Assembly: GCA_030431255.1 (NCBI GenBank)
Contig: JAUIJL010000022.1
Coordinates: forward strand, 62,001-126,000
Direction of reading: 5' to 3'
Length of the DNA: 64,000 nt
Origin: Thermoanaerobaculia bacterium
GTDB taxonomy: Bacteria > Acidobacteriota > Thermoanaerobaculia > Multivoradales > J023
The translations under genes and the position numbers were made by a program. Below the pieces are notes generated by a model that ran no database searches, had not been told where the DNA came from, and was given only the letters and a program-made list of their open reading frames with translations. Below are positions 62,087 through 64,000 of the stretch, one piece after another (positions within the stretch are counted from its first letter, which is position 1; every line of letters begins with the position of its first letter).

Positions 62087-64000
62087 ATGCTCGATTTCGT
62101 GCTGCCGTGGAACGGCCGGCCGAAGCAGTCGGTGGGACGTGGATCGCGGAACGAAGACGTCATTAGCCCAGGGGGACGAAGCGTGCTCGATCACGCGGGC
62201 CAATCATCGCACGAGACCACCACCCAGAATCAAGGTGGTGGGCGCCGAGACAGAGCGAAAGGCGCTGAACAGCTAGTGGCCGCCGTGTTGCCGTCGGCCT
62301 TGGTGATTCTGTTGCTCCTGCTCGCCACCGGATCACCAAAGCTGGCTCCCAACGGATGGTTGGCCGACCCCTGGCAGGCTTTGGCCTGGATCCTGGTCGG
62401 GACCATGGCCGCGTTGCATCGACCACTGTCGAGACACGCCGCCCCGGCCGCTTCGCCCGCGGGGGAAGCCGCGACTTTAGGGCTCGGCGCTATGGTGCTG
62501 CCCGCCGTGATGGCGGAGTCGGGGGCTGTGCCCGCCGCCTTGGTGGCCGGTGCCGTGCTGATCACTTCCGAGGCCGCCCTACAAGCTCTCGCGGCTCGCC
62601 TGGGCGGTACGGACAACGCCCTGGGTCGTCTCCTGCCGGCGCTGGAAAGAGCCGTTCTTTTCGCCTTTTCGACCCTGATCGTCGGCACGGCGCTCTCGGT
62701 TCCCCAGGTCGGGGCCTGGCCCTCCCACTTCCTCGCCCTCGCCTCGGCGCTGCTCTTCACGCTGATTCCAGCGGCCTCGATCGCGGCCTTGGCCCGGGTG
62801 CGATCGAGAGAATTCTCGGCTCGAGACGCACTGCCACCGATGGCGCTCGACTTTGCCGGATGGATCATCGGCTGGATGTTGGTTTCCTTGTTGAGCGTCC
62901 CGGTGGCCGCTAATCCGGAGCTCGGTGACGCACCTGCAGGGACCTTCCGGCTCGGTGCCGGCGGCCTGGGCGGACAAGGTGGCCTGGGAGGACAGTGGGT
63001 ATGGTGGATATTGGCGTTGCTGGCAGCCGAGGCCGCCCGCAACGCTGTCTTGCGAGGGCTCTCCGACCATCGTGTGGGCCATTTCGAACGCCTTCGGGAA
63101 GCCCACGAGCGTATTTTGTCGGAAACCTCGGGCATGGGTGACATCGCCCAGCAGGTGCTGGTGGAATGTCGCAACATCCTGCCCGTCCAATGGTTCCAAT
63201 TCGAGCTTCTGGAAGAAGGTGGGGTAGGAGCCGAAGAGGACTATTGGCAGAGCTGGGCCGCCGGCCCCGACGGCCTCTTGGTGGAAGGGCGACCGAAGCC
63301 GCCGAGCCGCCCCAGCATGTTGCCCGGCATCCACCGACGTGCCGACTGGCGGGTAGTCGAACGACAGCTGGTGCGCACCAACCCCGACGACGGCGAGGTG
63401 TTGCTGGCCCGGCTGCGGCTTTGGTGCGATCCACGGCGGATCGAGTCCGGGGCCGAAGACCTCCTAGATACGCTGATTCCGCAGATGGCCAGCTCGGTGC
63501 ACCGGGCCATGCTCGACCGGGAAGCCAAGCTCGATCCCCTGACCGGAGTGCCGGTGCGTCGGGTGCTGGAAAGCAGCATGCAGAGAGCCTACCGGCGGTG
63601 CATTGAAGACGGTGTGCCCATGGCGGTGATCATGTGTGACATCGATTTCTTCAAAAAGGTCAACGACACCCACGGCCACGCCGCCGGAGACGAGGCTCTC
63701 AAGCTGGTGGCCGCGACCCTCGACAGCCAGCGACGAGACAACGATCTTTGTTGTCGCTACGGTGGCGAGGAATTCACCATTCTTTTGGAAAGAACCCACG
63801 GCGACGACGCTCTCCGGCTGGCGGAACGATTGCGCCAGGCCGTTGAGATGCTGCATTTCGAATTTGAAGGCCGCCACATTCCCCTGACCTTGAGCCTAGG
63901 CGTGGCGTCGTTTCCGGAGCTGCACATCAAAACCGTCAGCGAGCTCCTACTGCTGGCGGACGAAGCTCTGTACGAAGCCAAGGAGAGCGGCCGCAATCAG
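62087..64000 (+). CDS. membrane diguanylate cyclase with GGDEF domain (3' end outside window)
   Basis: 638 residues are in the window. After a polar N-terminus of about 62 residues, several membrane helices (VLPSALVILLLLLATGS onward) cover roughly residues 63-290, then a GAF-like region (SGMGDIAQQVLVECRNILPV). The GGDEF domain has LDPLTGVPVRRVLE, DIDFFKKVNDTHGHAAGD and catalytic CRYGGEEF. RDND lies five residues before GGEEF, a product-binding I-site. It should make cyclic di-GMP under feedback inhibition. ATG 62087 is the first in-frame ATG; no stronger start is seen. Confidence 0.88.
   Translation, partial: MLDFVLPWNGRPKQSVGRGSRNEDVISPGGRSVLDHAGQSSHETTTQNQGGGRRDRAKGAEQLVAAVLPSALVILLLLLATGSPKLAPNGWLADPWQALAWILVGTMAALHRPLSRHAAPAASPAGEAATLGLGAMVLPAVMAESGAVPAALVAGAVLITSEAALQALAARLGGTDNALGRLLPALERAVLFAFSTLIVGTALSVPQVGAWPSHFLALASALLFTLIPAASIAALARVRSREFSARDALPPMALDFAGWIIGWMLVSLLSVPVAANPELGDAPAGTFRLGAGGLGGQGGLGGQWVWWILALLAAEAARNAVLRGLSDHRVGHFERLREAHERILSETSGMGDIAQQVLVECRNILPVQWFQFELLEEGGVGAEEDYWQSWAAGPDGLLVEGRPKPPSRPSMLPGIHRRADWRVVERQLVRTNPDDGEVLLARLRLWCDPRRIESGAEDLLDTLIPQMASSVHRAMLDREAKLDPLTGVPVRRVLESSMQRAYRRCIEDGVPMAVIMCDIDFFKKVNDTHGHAAGDEALKLVAATLDSQRRDNDLCCRYGGEEFTILLERTHGDDALRLAERLRQAVEMLHFEFEGRHIPLTLSLGVASFPELHIKTVSELLLLADEALYEAKESGRNQ

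Overview
The window is GC-rich, gene-dense bacterial chromosome. It most resembles Acidobacteriota of the Thermoanaerobaculia type; this is inference from gene content, since no rRNA was seen. Supporting traits are a Ser/Thr kinase with a GAF region and a Cys-rich knuckle, secreted proteins ending in a DGFE(S/T)GD...W motif, a lectin carrying the C-terminal domain common in that phylum, mglB-mglA, and intergenic TGCCTGGCAC repeats. I saw no tRNA, rRNA, CRISPR array, prophage or intact insertion sequence.

Layout. 1-2.2 kb (minus): a kinase running off the left edge, an SRPBCC protein and a hypothetical gene. 2.4-7.4 kb (plus): small unknown genes, a lipoprotein, then phosphofructokinase and two tandem, different GAPDH genes, a compact glycolytic block. 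7.8-8.4 kb: a molybdopterin-fold protein without an obvious Mo-ligand cysteine. 8.6-16.3 kb (plus): a ten-gene Mrp/Mbh-type cation/proton antiporter operon with three large antiporter-like subunits, a MrpA split into separate genes, an unfamiliar 120-residue membrane subunit, and almost every junction overlapping. 16.3-25.8 kb: secreted proteins (metzincin-like protease, ricin-type lectin, peptidase-like TPR protein without its zinc motif), a repeat cluster, a glycosyltransferase and a pseudogene with three lesions. 25.8-29.5 kb (minus): two ABC ATPase/permease pairs in one coupled operon. 29.8-32.9 kb (minus): an ECF sigma factor coupled to a large FecR-domain protein. 33-36 kb: two membrane glycosyltransferases diverging from starts 8 bp apart, the second leading into truA, uppS and cdsA.

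38.6-50.6 kb: a TorD-like chaperone; a MocR regulator divergent from a PLP decarboxylase with a consensus-like promoter embedded in two inverted repeats; a duplicated HAD phosphatase gene flanking an orphan membrane gene; an antitoxin without a toxin; a frameshifted membrane gene; and a molybdopterin oxidoreductase with a fused ferredoxin/NrfD partner. TorD probably serves this Mo enzyme although it lies about 7 kb away. 50.8-52.9 kb: a large membrane protein and a 224-bp element with imperfect terminal inverted repeats. 52.9-59.7 kb (minus): yvcK, glmU, glmS and a UvrD/PcrA helicase, linking amino-sugar supply, gluconeogenic control and DNA repair. 59.8-61.5 kb (minus): mglB, mglA and a TPR protein. 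The right edge holds a DUF2318-like gene and a diguanylate cyclase that runs off the window.

The most original material is the rearranged antiporter operon with its repeated TTGA start/stop overlaps and extra subunit, the HAD duplication around an orphan gene, the MocR/decarboxylase switch, the inverted-repeat element at 52.7-52.95 kb, and a series of enzyme-fold proteins that have lost catalytic or ligand residues.
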